Source: Halictus rubicundus (lineage: Eukaryota > Arthropoda > Insecta > Hymenoptera > Halictidae). From it: a DNA stretch of 64,000 bases. The notes beneath the pieces are model-generated. The model was not told the DNA's origin. It saw only the letters and a list, made by a program, of their open reading frames with translations, and did no database searches. Below are positions 53,717 to 64,000 of the stretch, in pieces. Position 1 is the first letter of the stretch, and every line of letters begins with the position of its first letter. The DNA lies in contig NW_027489030.1 in assembly GCF_050948215.1 (NCBI RefSeq), positions 62,001-126,000 of the forward strand, read 5' to 3'. The translations under genes were made by a program, and so were the position numbers.

Positions 53717-56700
53717 TATCCTATCCTCTATCCTAATCGCTATCCTATCCTCTATCCTATCCTCTATCCTATCCTATCCTCTATCCTATCCTCTATCCTA
53801 TCCTATCCTCTATCCTATCCTATCCTCTATCCTATACTATCCTCTATCCTATCCTATCCTCTATCCTATCCTATCATCTATATTATCCTATCCTCTATTC
53901 TATCCTCTATCCTATCCTCTATCCTATCCTATCCTCTATCCGATCCTCTATCCTATCCTATCCTCTATCTTATCCTCTATCCTAACCTCTATCCTATCCT
54001 CTATCCTGTCCTATACTCTATCCTACCCTTTCCTCCATCCTATCCTCTATCCTATCCTCTATCCTATCCTTTCCTCTATCCTATCCTATCCTCTATCCTA
54101 TCCTCTATCCTATCCTCTATCCTATCCTCTATCCTATCCTCTATCCTATCCTATCCTCTATCCTATCCTATCCTCTATCCTATCCTATCCTCTATCCTAT
54201 CCTATCCTCTATCCTATCCTATCCTCTATCCTATCCTATCCTCTATCCTATCCTCTATCCCATCCTCTACCCTATCCTCTATCCTATACTCTACCCTATC
54301 CTATCCTCTATCCTATCCTATCCTCTATCCTATCCTTTCTTCTATCCTATCCTATCCTGTATCCTATCCTATCCTCTATCCGATCCTCTATCCTATCCTA
54401 TTCTGTATCCTATCCTATCCTCTATCCTATCCTATCCTCTATCCTATCCTATCCTCTATCCTATCCTATTCTCTATCCTATTAGATTCTCTATCCTATCC
54501 AATCCTCTATCCTATCCTCTATAATATCGTCTATCCTATCCTCTATCCTATCCTCTATCCTATCCTCTATCCTATCCTATCCTCAATCCTATCCTATCCT
54601 CTATCCGATCCTCTATCCTATCCTATCCTCTATCCTATCCTATCCTCTATCCTATCCTATCCTCTAACCTATCCTATCCTCTATCCTATCCTATCCTCTA
54701 TGATATCCTATCCTCTATCCTATCCTATCCTCTATCCTATCCTATCCTCTATATTATCCTATCCTCTATCCTATCCTCTATCCTATCCTATCCTCTATCC
54801 GATCCTCTATCCTATCCTATCCTCTATCTTATCCTCTATCCTAACCTCTATCCTATCCTCTATCCTGTCCTATACTCTATCCTACCCTTTCCTCCATCCT
54901 ATCCTCTATCCTATCCTCTATCCTATCCTCTATCCTATCCTATCCTCTATCCTATCCTTTCCTATATCCTATCCTATCCTCTATCCTATCCTCTATCCTA
55001 TCCTCTATCCTATCCTCTATCCTATCCTCTATCCTATCCTCTATCCTATCCTCTATCCTATCCTATCCTCTATCCTATCCTATCCTCTATCCTATCCTCT
55101 ATCCCATCCTCTATCCTATCCTCTATCCTATACTCTACCCTATCCTATCCCCTATCCTATCCTACCCTCTATCCTATCCTTTCTTCTATCCTATCCTATC
55201 CTCTATCCTATCCTATCCTCTATCCGATCCTCTATCCTATCCTATTCTGTATCCTATCCTATCCTCTATCCTATCCTATCCTCTATCCTATCCTATCCTC
55301 TATCCTATCCTATCTTCTATCCCATTCTACCCTCTATCCTATCCTATCCTCTATCCTATCCTATCCCCTATCCTATCCTATCCTCTATCGTATCCTTTCC
55401 TCAATCCTATTATATCCTCTATCCTATCCTATCCTCCATCCTATCCTATCCTCTATCCTATCCTATCCTCCATCCTATCCTATCCTCTATCCTATCCTAT
55501 CCTCTATCCTATCCTATCCTCTATCCTATACTATCCTCTATCCTATCCTATCCTCTATCCTATCCTATCCTCTATATTATCCTATCCTCTATCCTATCCT
55601 CTATCCTATCCTATCCTCTATCCGATCCTCTATCCTATCCTATCCTCTATCTTATCCTCTATCCTAACCTCTATCCTATCCTGTATCCTGTCCTATACTC
55701 TATCCTACCCTTTCCTCCATCCTATCCTCTATCCTATCCTCTATCCTATCCTCTATCCTATCCTATCCTCTATCCTATCCTCTATCCTATCCTTTCCTCT
55801 ATCCTATCCTATCCTCTATCCTATCCTCTATCCTATCCTCTATCCTATCCTCTATCCTATCCTCTATCCTATCCTATCCTCTATCCTATCCTATCCTCTA
55901 TCCTATCCTATCCTCTATCCTATCCTCTATCCCATCCTCTATCCTATCCTCTATCCTAGACTCTACCCTATCCTATCCTCTATCCTATTATATCCTCTAT
56001 CCTATCCTTTCTTCTATCCTATCCTATCCTCTATCCAATCCTCTATCGTATCCTATTCTGTATCCTATCCTATCCTCTATCCTATCCTATCCTCTATCCT
56101 ATCCTATCCTCTATCCTATCCTATTCTCTATCCTATTAGATTCTCTATCCTATCCAATCCTCTATCCTATCCTCTATAATATCCTCTATCCTATCCCCTA
56201 TCCTATCCTCTATCCTATCCTATCCTCTATCCTATCCTATTCTCTATCCTATTAGATTCTCTATCCTATCCAATCCTCTATCCTATCCTCTATAATATCC
56301 TCTATCCTATCCTCTATCCTATCCTCTATCCTATCCTATCCTCAATCCTATCCTATCCTCTATCCGATCCTCTATCCTATCCTATCCTCTATCCTATCCT
56401 ATCCTCTATCCTATCCTATCCTCTAACCTATCCTATCCTCTATCCTATCCTATCCTCTATCCTATCCAATCCCCTATCCTATCCTATATAATATCGAATC
56501 CTCCATCATATCCTATCCTCTTTCAAATAATATCATCTATCCTATCCTATCCTCTATCCTATCCTATCCTCTATCCTATCCTTTCCTCAATCCTATTATA
56601 TCCTCTATCCTATCCTATCCTCCATCCTATCCTATCCTCTATCCTATCCGATCCTCTATCCTATCCTATCCTCTATCCTATCCTCTATCCTATCCTATCC

Positions 56701-56966
56701 TCTATCCTATCGTATCCTCTATCCTATCCTTTCCTCAATCCTATTATATCCTCTATCCTATCCTATCCTCCATCCTATCCTATCCTCTATCCTATCCTAT
56801 CCTCTATCCTATCCTATCCTCTATCCTATCCGATCCTCTATCCTATCCTATCCTCTATCCTATCCTCTATCCTATCCTATCCTCTATCCTATCCGATCCT
56901 CTATCCTATCCTATCCTCTATCCTATCCTCTATCCTATCCGCTATCCTATCCTCTATCCTATCATC

Positions 56967-57255
56967 TATCCTATCCTATCCTCTATCCTATCCTATCCTC
57001 TATCCTATCCTATCCTCTATCCTATCCTATCCTCTATCCTATCCTATCCTCTATCCTATCCTATCCTCTATCCTATCCTATCCTCTATCCTATCCTATCC
57101 TCTATCCTATCCTATCCTCTATCCTATCCTATCCTCTATCCTATCCTATCCTCTATCCTATCCTATCCTCTATCCTATCCTATCCTCTATCCTATCCTAT
57201 TCTCTATCCTATCCTATCCTCTATCCTATCCTATCCTCTATCCTATCCTATCCTC
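56967..57255. repeat. Homogeneous 17-mer tract, 17 units, sister of 53428-53716
   Basis: Same length and the same TATTCTC substitution in the fourteenth unit as the tract 3539 bp upstream. A homogeneous tract was therefore copied faithfully within the 3.85-kb duplication, with no gain or loss of units since. Confidence 0.92.
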
Positions 57256-58896
57256 TATCCTATCCTCTATCCTAATCGCTATCCTATCCTCTATCCTATC
57301 CTCTATCCTATCCTATCCTCTATCCTATCCTCTATCCTATCCTATCCTCTATCCTATCCTATCCTCTATCCTATACTATCCTCTATCCTATCCTATCCTC
57401 TATCCTATCCTATCATCTATATTATCCTATCCTCTATTCTATCCTCTATCCTATCCTCTATCCTATCCTATCCTCTATCCGATCCTCTATCCTATCCTAT
57501 CCTCTATCTTATCCTCTATCCTAACCTCTATCCTATCCTCTATCCTGTCCTATACTCTATCCTACCCTTTCCTCCATCCTATCCTCTATCCTATCCTCTA
57601 TCCTATCCTTTCCTCTATCCTATCCTATCCTCTATCCTATCCTCTATCCTATCCTCTATCCTATCCTCTATCCTATCCTCTATCCTATCCTCTATCCTAT
57701 CCTATCCTCTATCCTATCCTATCCTCTATCCTATCCTATCCTCTATCCTATCCTATCCTCTATCCTATCCTATCCTCTATCCTATCCTATCCTCTATCCT
57801 ATCCTCTATCCCATCCTCTACCCTATCCTCTATCCTATACTCTACCCTATCCTATCCTCTATCCTATCCTATCCTCTATCCTATCCTTTCTTCTATCCTA
57901 TCCTATCCTGTATCCTATCCTATCCTCTATCCGATCCTCTATCCTATCCTATTCTGTATCCTATCCTATCCTCTATCCTATCCTATCCTCTATCCTATCC
58001 TATCCTCTATCCTATCCTATTCTCTATCCTATTAGATTCTCTATCCTATCCAATCCTCTATCCTATCCTCTATAATATCGTCTATCCTATCCTCTATCCT
58101 ATCCTCTATCCTATCCTCTATCCTATCCTATCCTCAATCCTATCCTATCCTCTATCCGATCCTCTATCCTATCCTATCCTCTATCCTATCCTATCCTCTA
58201 TCCTATCCTATCCTCTAACCTATCCTATCCTCTATCCTATCCTATTCTCTATGATATCCTATCCTCTATCCTATACTCTATCATATCCAATCCTCTATCG
58301 TATCCTCTATCCTATCCTATCCTCTATCGTATCCTATCCTCTATCCTATCCTATCCTCTATCCTATCCTTTCCTCAATCATATTATATCCTATATCCTAT
58401 CCTATCCTCTATCCTATCCTATCCTCTATTCTATCCTATCCTCTATCCTATCCTCTATGCTGTCCTATACTCTATCCTATCCTTTCCTCTATCCTATCCT
58501 CTATCCTATCCTCTATCCTGTCCTATACTCTATCCTATCCTTTCCTCTATCCAATCCTATCATCTAACCCGTCCTGTCCTCAATCCTATCCTATACTGTA
58601 TTATATACTATCCTCTATCCTATCCTATCCTCTATCCTATCCTATCCCCTATCCTATCCTATCCTCTATCCTATCCTTTCCTCAATCCTATTATATCCTC
58701 TATCCTATCCTATCCTCCATCCTATCCTATCCTCTATCCTATCCTATCCTCCATCCTATCCTATCCTCTATCCTATCCTATCCTCTATCCTATCCGATCC
58801 TCTATCCTATCCTATCCTCTATCCTATCCTCTATCCTATCCGCTATCCTATCCTCTATCCTATCCTCTATCCTATCCTATCCTCTATCCTATCCTC

Positions 58897-59117
58897 TATC
58901 CTATCATATCCTCTATCCTATCCTATCCTCTATCCTATCCTATCCTCTATCCTATCCTATCCTCTATCCTATCCTATCCTCTATCCTATCCTATCCTCTA
59001 TCCTATCCTATCCTCTATCCTATCCTATCCTCTATCCTATCGTATCCTCTATCCTATCCTATCCTCTATCCTATCCTATCCTCTATCCTATCCTATCCTC
59101 TATCCTATCCTATCCTC
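58897..59117. repeat. 17-mer tract, 13 units, with CATATCC first unit
   Basis: Thirteen 17-mers. The first reads CATATCC at its centre and the ninth reads CGTATCC. A 12-mer and TAACCGC follow. Matching tracts are at 60023-60243 and 62973-63193. Confidence 0.9.
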
Positions 59118-60022
59118 TATCCTATCCTCTATCCTAACCGCTATCCTATCCTCTATCCTATCCTCTATCCTATCCTATCCTCTATCCTATCCTATCCTCT
59201 ATCCTATACTATCCTCTATCCTATCCTATCCTCTATCCTATCCTATCCTCTATATTATCCTATCCTCTATCCGATCCTCTATCCTATCCTATCCTCTATC
59301 CTATCCTATCCTCTATCCTATCCTATCCTCTAACCTATCCTATCCTCTATCCTATCCTATCCTCTATCCTATCCAATCCCCTATCCTATCCTATATAATA
59401 TCGAATCCTCCATCATATCCTATCCTCTTTCAAATAATATCATCTATCCTATCCTATCCTCTATCCTATCCTATCCTCTATCCCATTCTACCTCTATCCT
59501 ATCCTATCCTCTATCCTATCCTATCCCCTATTCTATCCTATCCTCTATCCTATCCTTTCCTCAATCCTATTATATCCTCTATCCTATCCTATCCTCCATC
59601 CTATCCTATCCTCTATCCTATCCTATCCTCCATCCTATCCTATTCTCTATCCTATCCTATCCTCTATCCTATCCTATCCTCTATCCTATCCGATCCTCTA
59701 TCCTATCCTATCCTCTATCCTATCCTCTATCCTATCCGCTATCCTATCCTCTATCCTATCCTCTATCCTATCCTATCCTCTATCCTATCCTCTATCCTAT
59801 CCTTTCCTCAATCCTATTATATCCTCTATCCTATCCTATCCTCCATCCTATCCTATCCTCTATCCTATCCGATCCTCTATCCTATCCTATCCTCTATCCT
59901 ATCCTATCCTCTATCCTATCCGATCCTCTATCCTATCCTATCCTCTATCCTATCCTCTATCCTATCCGCTATCCTATCCTCTATCCTATCCTCTATCCTA
60001 TCCTATCCTCTATCCTATCCTC

Positions 60023-60243
60023 TATCCTATCATATCCTCTATCCTATCCTATCCTCTATCCTATCCTATCCTCTATCCTATCCTATCCTCTATCCTATCC
60101 TATCCTCTATCCTATCCTATCCTCTATCCTATCCTATCCTCTATCCTATCCTATCCTCTATCCTATCGTATCCTCTATCCTATCCTATCCTCTATCCTAT
60201 CCTATCCTCTATCCTATCCTATCCTCTATCGTATCCTATCCTC
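60023..60243. repeat. 17-mer tract, 13 units, sister of 58897-59117
   Basis: Same length and same first-unit variant as the tract 1126 bp upstream, with an additional CGTATCC unit near 60233, ending in a 12-mer and TAACCGC. Confidence 0.9.
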
Positions 60244-61134
60244 TATCCTATCCTCTATCCTAACCGCTATCCTATCCTCTATCCTATCCTCTATCCTATC
60301 CTATCCTCTATCCTATCCTATCCTCTATCCTATACTATCCTCTATCCTATCCTATCCTCTATCCTATCCTATCCTCTATATTATCCTATCCTCTATCCGA
60401 TCCTCTATCCTATCCTATCCTCTATCCTATCCTATCCTCTATCCTATCCTATCCTCTAACCTATCCTATCCTCTATCCTATCCTATCCTCTATCCTATCC
60501 AATCCCCTATCCTATCCTATATAATATCGAATCCTCCATCATATCCTATCCTCTTTCAAATAATATCATCTATCCTATCCTATCCTCTATCCTATCCTAT
60601 CCTCTATCCCATTCTACCTCTATCCTATCCTATCCTCTATCCTATCCTATCCCCTATTCTATCCTATCCTCTATCCTATCCTTTCCTCAATCCTATTATA
60701 TCCTCTATCCTATCCTATCCTCCATCCTATCCTATCCTCTATCCTATCCTATCCTCCATCCTATCCTATTCTCTATCCTATCCTATCCTCTATCCTATCC
60801 TATCCTCTATCCTATCCGATCCTCTATCCTATCCTATCCTCTATCCTATCCTCTATCCTATCCGCTATCCTATCCTCTATCCTATCCTCTATCCTATCCT
60901 ATCCTCTATCCTATCCTCTATCCTATCCTTTCCTCAATCCTATTATATCCTCTATCCTATCCTATCCTCCATCCTATCCTATCCTCTATCCTATCCGATC
61001 CTCTATCCTATCCTATCCTCTATCCTATCCTCTATCCTATCCTATCCTCTATCCTATCGTATCCTCTATCCTATCCTTTCCTCAATCCTATTATATCCTC
61101 TATCCTATCCTATTCTCCATCCTATCCTATCCTC

Positions 61135-61338
61135 TATCCTATCCTATCCTCTATCCTATCCTATCCTCTATCCTATCCTATCCTCTATCCTATCCTATCC
61201 TCTATCCTATCCTATCCTCTATCCTATCCTATCCTCTATCCTATCCTATCCTCTATCCTATCCTATCCTCTATCCTATCCTATCCTCTATCCTATCCTAT
61301 CCTCTATCCTATCCTATCGTCTATCCTATCCTATCCTC
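61135..61338. repeat. 17-mer tract, 12 units
   Basis: Twelve 17-mers with one CGTC-ending unit at 61305-61321, then a 12-mer and TAATCGC. Compared with the 17-unit tracts in the 3.85-kb duplicate, it is shorter by five units. Confidence 0.9.
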
Positions 61339-62972
61339 TATCCTATCCTCTATCCTAATCGCTATCCTATCCTCTATCCTATCCTCTATCCTATCCTATC
61401 CTCTATCCTATCCTCTATCCTATCCTATCCTCTATCCTATCCTATCCTCTATCCTATACTATCCTCTATCCTATCCTATCCTCTATCCTATCCTATCATC
61501 TATATTATCCTATCCTCTATTCTATCCTCTATCCTATCCTCTATCCTATCCTATCCTCTATCCGATCCTCTATCCTATCCTATCCTCTATCTTATCCTCT
61601 ATCCTAACCTCTATCCTATCCTCTATCCTGTCCTATACTCTATCCTACCCTTTCCTCCATCCTATCCTCTATCCTATCCTCTATCCTATCCTTTCCTCTA
61701 TCCTATCCTATCCTCTATCCTATCCTCTATCCTATCCTCTATCCTATCCTCTATCCTATCCTCTATCCTATCCTATCCTCTATCCTATCCTATCCTCTAT
61801 CCTATCCTATCCTCTATCCTATCCTATCCTCTATCCTATCCTATCCTCTATCCTATCCTATCCTCTATCCTATCCTATCCTCTATCCTATCCTCTATCCC
61901 ATCCTCTATCCTATCCTCTATCCTATACTCTACCCTATCCTATCCTCTATCCTATCCTATCCTCTATCCTATCCTTTCTTCTATCCTATCCTATCCTGTA
62001 TCCTATCCTATCCTCTATCCGATCCTCTATCCTATCCTATTCTGTATCCTATCCTATCCTCTATCCTATCCTATCCTCTATCCTATCCTATCCTCTATCC
62101 TATCCTATTCTCTATCCTATTAGATTCTCTATCCTATCCAATCCTCTATCCTATCCTCTATAATATCGTCTATCCTATCCTCTATCCTATCCTCTATCCT
62201 ATCCTATCCTCAATCCTATCCTATCCTCTATCCGATCCTCTATCCTATCCTATCCTCTATCCTATCCTATCCTCTATCCTATCCTATCCTCTAACCTATC
62301 CTATCCTCTATCCTATCCTATCCTCTATGATATCCTATCCTCTATCCTATACTCTATCATATCCAATCCTCTATCGTATCCTCTATCCTATCCTATCCTC
62401 TATCGTATCCTATCCTCTATCCTATCCTATCCTCTATCCTATCCTTTCCTCAATCATATTATATCCTATATCCTATCCTATCCTCTATCCTATCCTATCC
62501 TCTATTCTATCCTATCCTCTATCCTATCCTCTATGCTGTCCTATACTCTATCCTATCCTTTCCTCTATCCTATCCTCTATCCTATCCTCTATCCTGTCCT
62601 ATACTCTATCCTATCCTTTCCTCTATCCAATCCTATCATCTAACCCGTCCTGTCCTCAATCCTATCCTATACTGTATTATATACTATCCTCTATCCTATC
62701 CTATCCTCTATCCTATCCTATCCCCTATCCTATCCTATCCTCTATCCTATCCTTTCCTCAATCCTATTATATCCTCTATCCTATCCTATCCTCCATCCTA
62801 TCCTATCCTCTATCCTATCCTATCCTCCATCCTATCCTATCCTCTATCCTATCCTATCCTCTATCCTATCCGATCCTCTATCCTATCCTATCCTCTATCC
62901 TATCCTCTATCCTATCCGCTATCCTATCCTCTATCCTATCCTCTATCCTATCCTATCCTCTATCCTATCCTC

Positions 62973-63193
62973 TATCCTATCATATCCTCTATCCTATCCT
63001 ATCCTCTATCCTATCCTATCCTCTATCCTATCCTATCCTCTATCCTATCCTATCCTCTATCCTATCCTATCCTCTATCCTATCCTATCCTCTATCCTATC
63101 CTATCCTCTATCCTATCGTATCCTCTATCCTATCCTATCCTCTATCCTATCCTATCCTCTATCCTATCCTATCCTCTATCCTATCCTATCCTC
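62973..63193. repeat. 17-mer tract, 13 units, 4076 bp from its sister
   Basis: Same first-unit CATATCC variant and length as 58897-59117, ending in a 12-mer and TAACCGC. Confidence 0.9.
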
Positions 63194-63345
63194 TATCCTA
63201 TCCTCTATCCTAACCGCTATCCTATCCTCTATCCTATCCTCTATCCTATCCTATCCTCTATCCTATCCTATCCTCTATCCTATACTATCCTCTATCCTAT
63301 CCTATCCTCTATCCTATCCTATCCTCTATATTATCCTATCCTCTA

Positions 63346-64000
63346 TCCTATCCTCTATCCTATCCTATCCTCTATCCGATCCTCTATCCTATCCTATACT
63401 CTATCCTACCCTTTACTCCATCCTATCCTCTATCCTATCCTCTATCCTGTCCTATACTCTATCCTATCCTTTCCTCTATCCAATCCTATCATCTAACCCG
63501 TCCTGTCCTCAATCCTATCCTATACTGTATTATATACTATCCTCTATCCTATCCTATCCTCTATCCTATCCAATCCCCTATCCTATCCTATATAATATCG
63601 AATCCTCCATCATATCCTATCCTCTTTCAAATAATATCATCTATCCTATCCTATCCTCTATCCTATCCTATCCTCTATCCCATTCTACCCTCTATCCTAT
63701 CCTATCCTCTATCCTATCCTATCCCCTATCCTATCCTATCCTCTATCGTATCCTTTCCTCAATCCTATTATATCCTCTATCCTATCCTATCCTCCATCCT
63801 ACCCTATCCTCTATCCTATCCTATCCTCCATCCTATCCTATCCTCTATCCTATCCTATCCTCTATCCTATCCTATCCTCTATCCTATACTGTCCTCTATC
63901 CTATCCTATCCTCTATCCTATCCTATCCTCTATATTATCCTATCCTCTATCCTATCCTCTATCCTATCCTATCCTCTATCCGATCCTCTATCCTATCCTA
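63346..64000. repeat. Satellite continuing past the window end
   Basis: Contains a CTACCCTTTACTCC unit, GTCCTATACTC, a T at 63625 with its normal left flank but no L, and then CATTCTACCCTC and CTATCGTATCC. The array is still unbroken at the last base. Confidence 0.9.

Larger units (their letters stand above)
50855..58262. repeat. Tandem duplication with 3853-bp period and internal 314-bp deletion
   Basis: The first copy runs from about 50855 to 54707 and the second from about 54708 to 58262. Private variants shared at 3853 bp include CCTACCCTCT (51308/55161) and TCCTAGACTC (52101/55954). T at 52668 matches T at 56521. Beyond about 52723/56576 the offset is 3539, because the second copy lacks 314 bp that includes the CATTCTACCTC unit. 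Later a 12-bp change makes it 3551, matching L 54700 with L 58251. The L at 54700 is cut after TATGATATCC and joined to sequence homologous to 50855 onward, so the duplication joint is visible. Confidence 0.88.
58753..61030. repeat. Direct tandem of a 1126-bp unit, two copies
   Basis: 58753-59878 is followed at once by 59879 to about 61030. The constant 1126-bp offset holds for TATCCGATCC 58791/59917, the 17-mer tract 58897/60023, ATCCTAACCG 59131/60257 and T 59428/60554. Each copy has T without L and the one-base-shorter CATTCTACCTC unit (59491 and 60617). Confidence 0.9.
57256..63345. repeat. Duplicate blocks with 4076-4083-bp offset, 57256-59270 and 61339-63345
   Basis: CCTAATCGCT 57271/61354 and TATCATCTAT 57411/61494 are 4083 bp apart. 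L 58251/62327 and the 17-mer tract 58897/62973 are 4076 bp apart. Both L copies share the private TCAATCATATTATATCC form and both lack T, passing straight from a GTCCTGTCC region to TATCCCCTATCC. The copies part near 59270/63345. The 1126-bp tandem described separately lies between them. Confidence 0.83.
1..64000. repeat. Pentamer/heptamer satellite array (12-bp and 17-bp units), whole window
   Basis: Seen directly: the + strand reads as units of TATCCTATCCTC (12 bp) and TATCCTATCCTATCCTC (17 bp), with a few 22-bp units. Each unit is one heptamer TATCCTC preceded by one, two or three pentamers TATCC. Orientation never changes, and I found no stretch of unrelated sequence, so the usual contents of a 64 kb eukaryotic interval (genes, transposons, unique spacers) are absent. 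G is very rare on this strand and occurs in recurring variants such as CCGATCC, CGTATCC, CCGCTATCC and CCTGTCC. The canonical unit has 7 C, 7 T and 3 A in 17 bases. Established knowledge: long simple-unit arrays with higher-order repeats are typical of constitutive heterochromatin. Inference: a eukaryotic satellite, species unknown. Nothing shows whether it is centromeric, pericentromeric, subtelomeric or sex-linked, and neither array edge is present. Confidence 0.97.

Noticed and set aside
1..64000. CRISPR array
   Set aside because: Repeats are contiguous with no unique spacers, and unit size is 12/17 bp rather than repeat plus spacer.
1..64000. Telomeric repeat
   Set aside because: The - strand words GGATA and GAGGATA match no telomere repeat I know. 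Higher-order duplications and diverged landmarks fit an internal satellite better.
1..64000. tRNA, rRNA or other structured RNA genes
   Set aside because: With almost no G on the + strand, stable base-paired stems cannot form on one strand, and no conserved RNA motif was seen on either.
1..64000. Assembly artefact as the full explanation of the tandem duplications
   Set aside because: Not excluded for individual blocks, but many copies differ by unit-sized indels and private variants, which collapsed or duplicated contigs would not normally create. Long-read coverage would settle it.

Overview
This 64 kb window is one uninterrupted block of satellite DNA. I find no gene, RNA gene, mobile element, CRISPR array or regulatory site in it. 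The + strand is built from two short words, a pentamer TATCC and a heptamer TATCCTC (GGATA and GAGGATA on the other strand). They combine as (TATCC)n followed by TC, mostly with n=2 (12 bp) or n=3 (17 bp), and rarely n=4 (22 bp). The + strand is almost entirely C, T and A. G appears only as scattered or family-specific substitutions. From the unit composition the GC content is about 41-42%. All units point the same way from end to end. Such an array fits a eukaryotic heterochromatic, (peri)centromeric, subtelomeric or sex-chromosome satellite. The sequence carries nothing that identifies the species, and neither edge of the array lies in the window.

Above the 12/17-bp level there is a second layer. 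Diverged units recur in a fixed order and act as landmarks. They include L (TCTATGATATCC, 28 copies), T (TTTCAAATAATATCATC, 25 clear copies and one variant), R (CTATTAGATTC), a CTCTAACC unit, a GTCCTATACTC unit and a TAATCGC/TAACCGC unit. L and T are either 445 bp or 428 bp apart (one 17-mer less) wherever both are kept. Between landmarks lie homogeneous 12-mer or 17-mer tracts. This gives irregular higher-order repeats of about 1 to 4 kb.

A third layer consists of recent tandem duplications of these blocks. Left to right, the periods are about 2.8-2.9 kb (1-4985), 2885 bp (10749-15800), about 2.85-2.88 kb (20381-24611), 5672 then 5278 bp (24600-35426), 2852 bp (36451-42012), 1819 bp (43057-46697) with a third partial copy at 1335 bp, about 1.55 kb (48540-51536), 3853 then 3539-3551 bp (50855-58262), 1126 bp (58753-61030) and 4076-4083 bp (57256-63345). 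Every indel between copies that I measured equals a sum of whole 12-, 17- or 22-bp units or a change of one pentamer, apart from a few single-base deletions. This is what unequal exchange or slippage would leave.

The many long + strand reading frames, with proteins made almost only of S, Y, P, I and L, are by-products of the repeat. The canonical units contain no stop codon in any + frame, so frames stay open until a variant unit supplies TAA or TAG. I annotate none of them as genes. Offsets were read by eye from landmark positions, so block boundaries are approximate to a few units.
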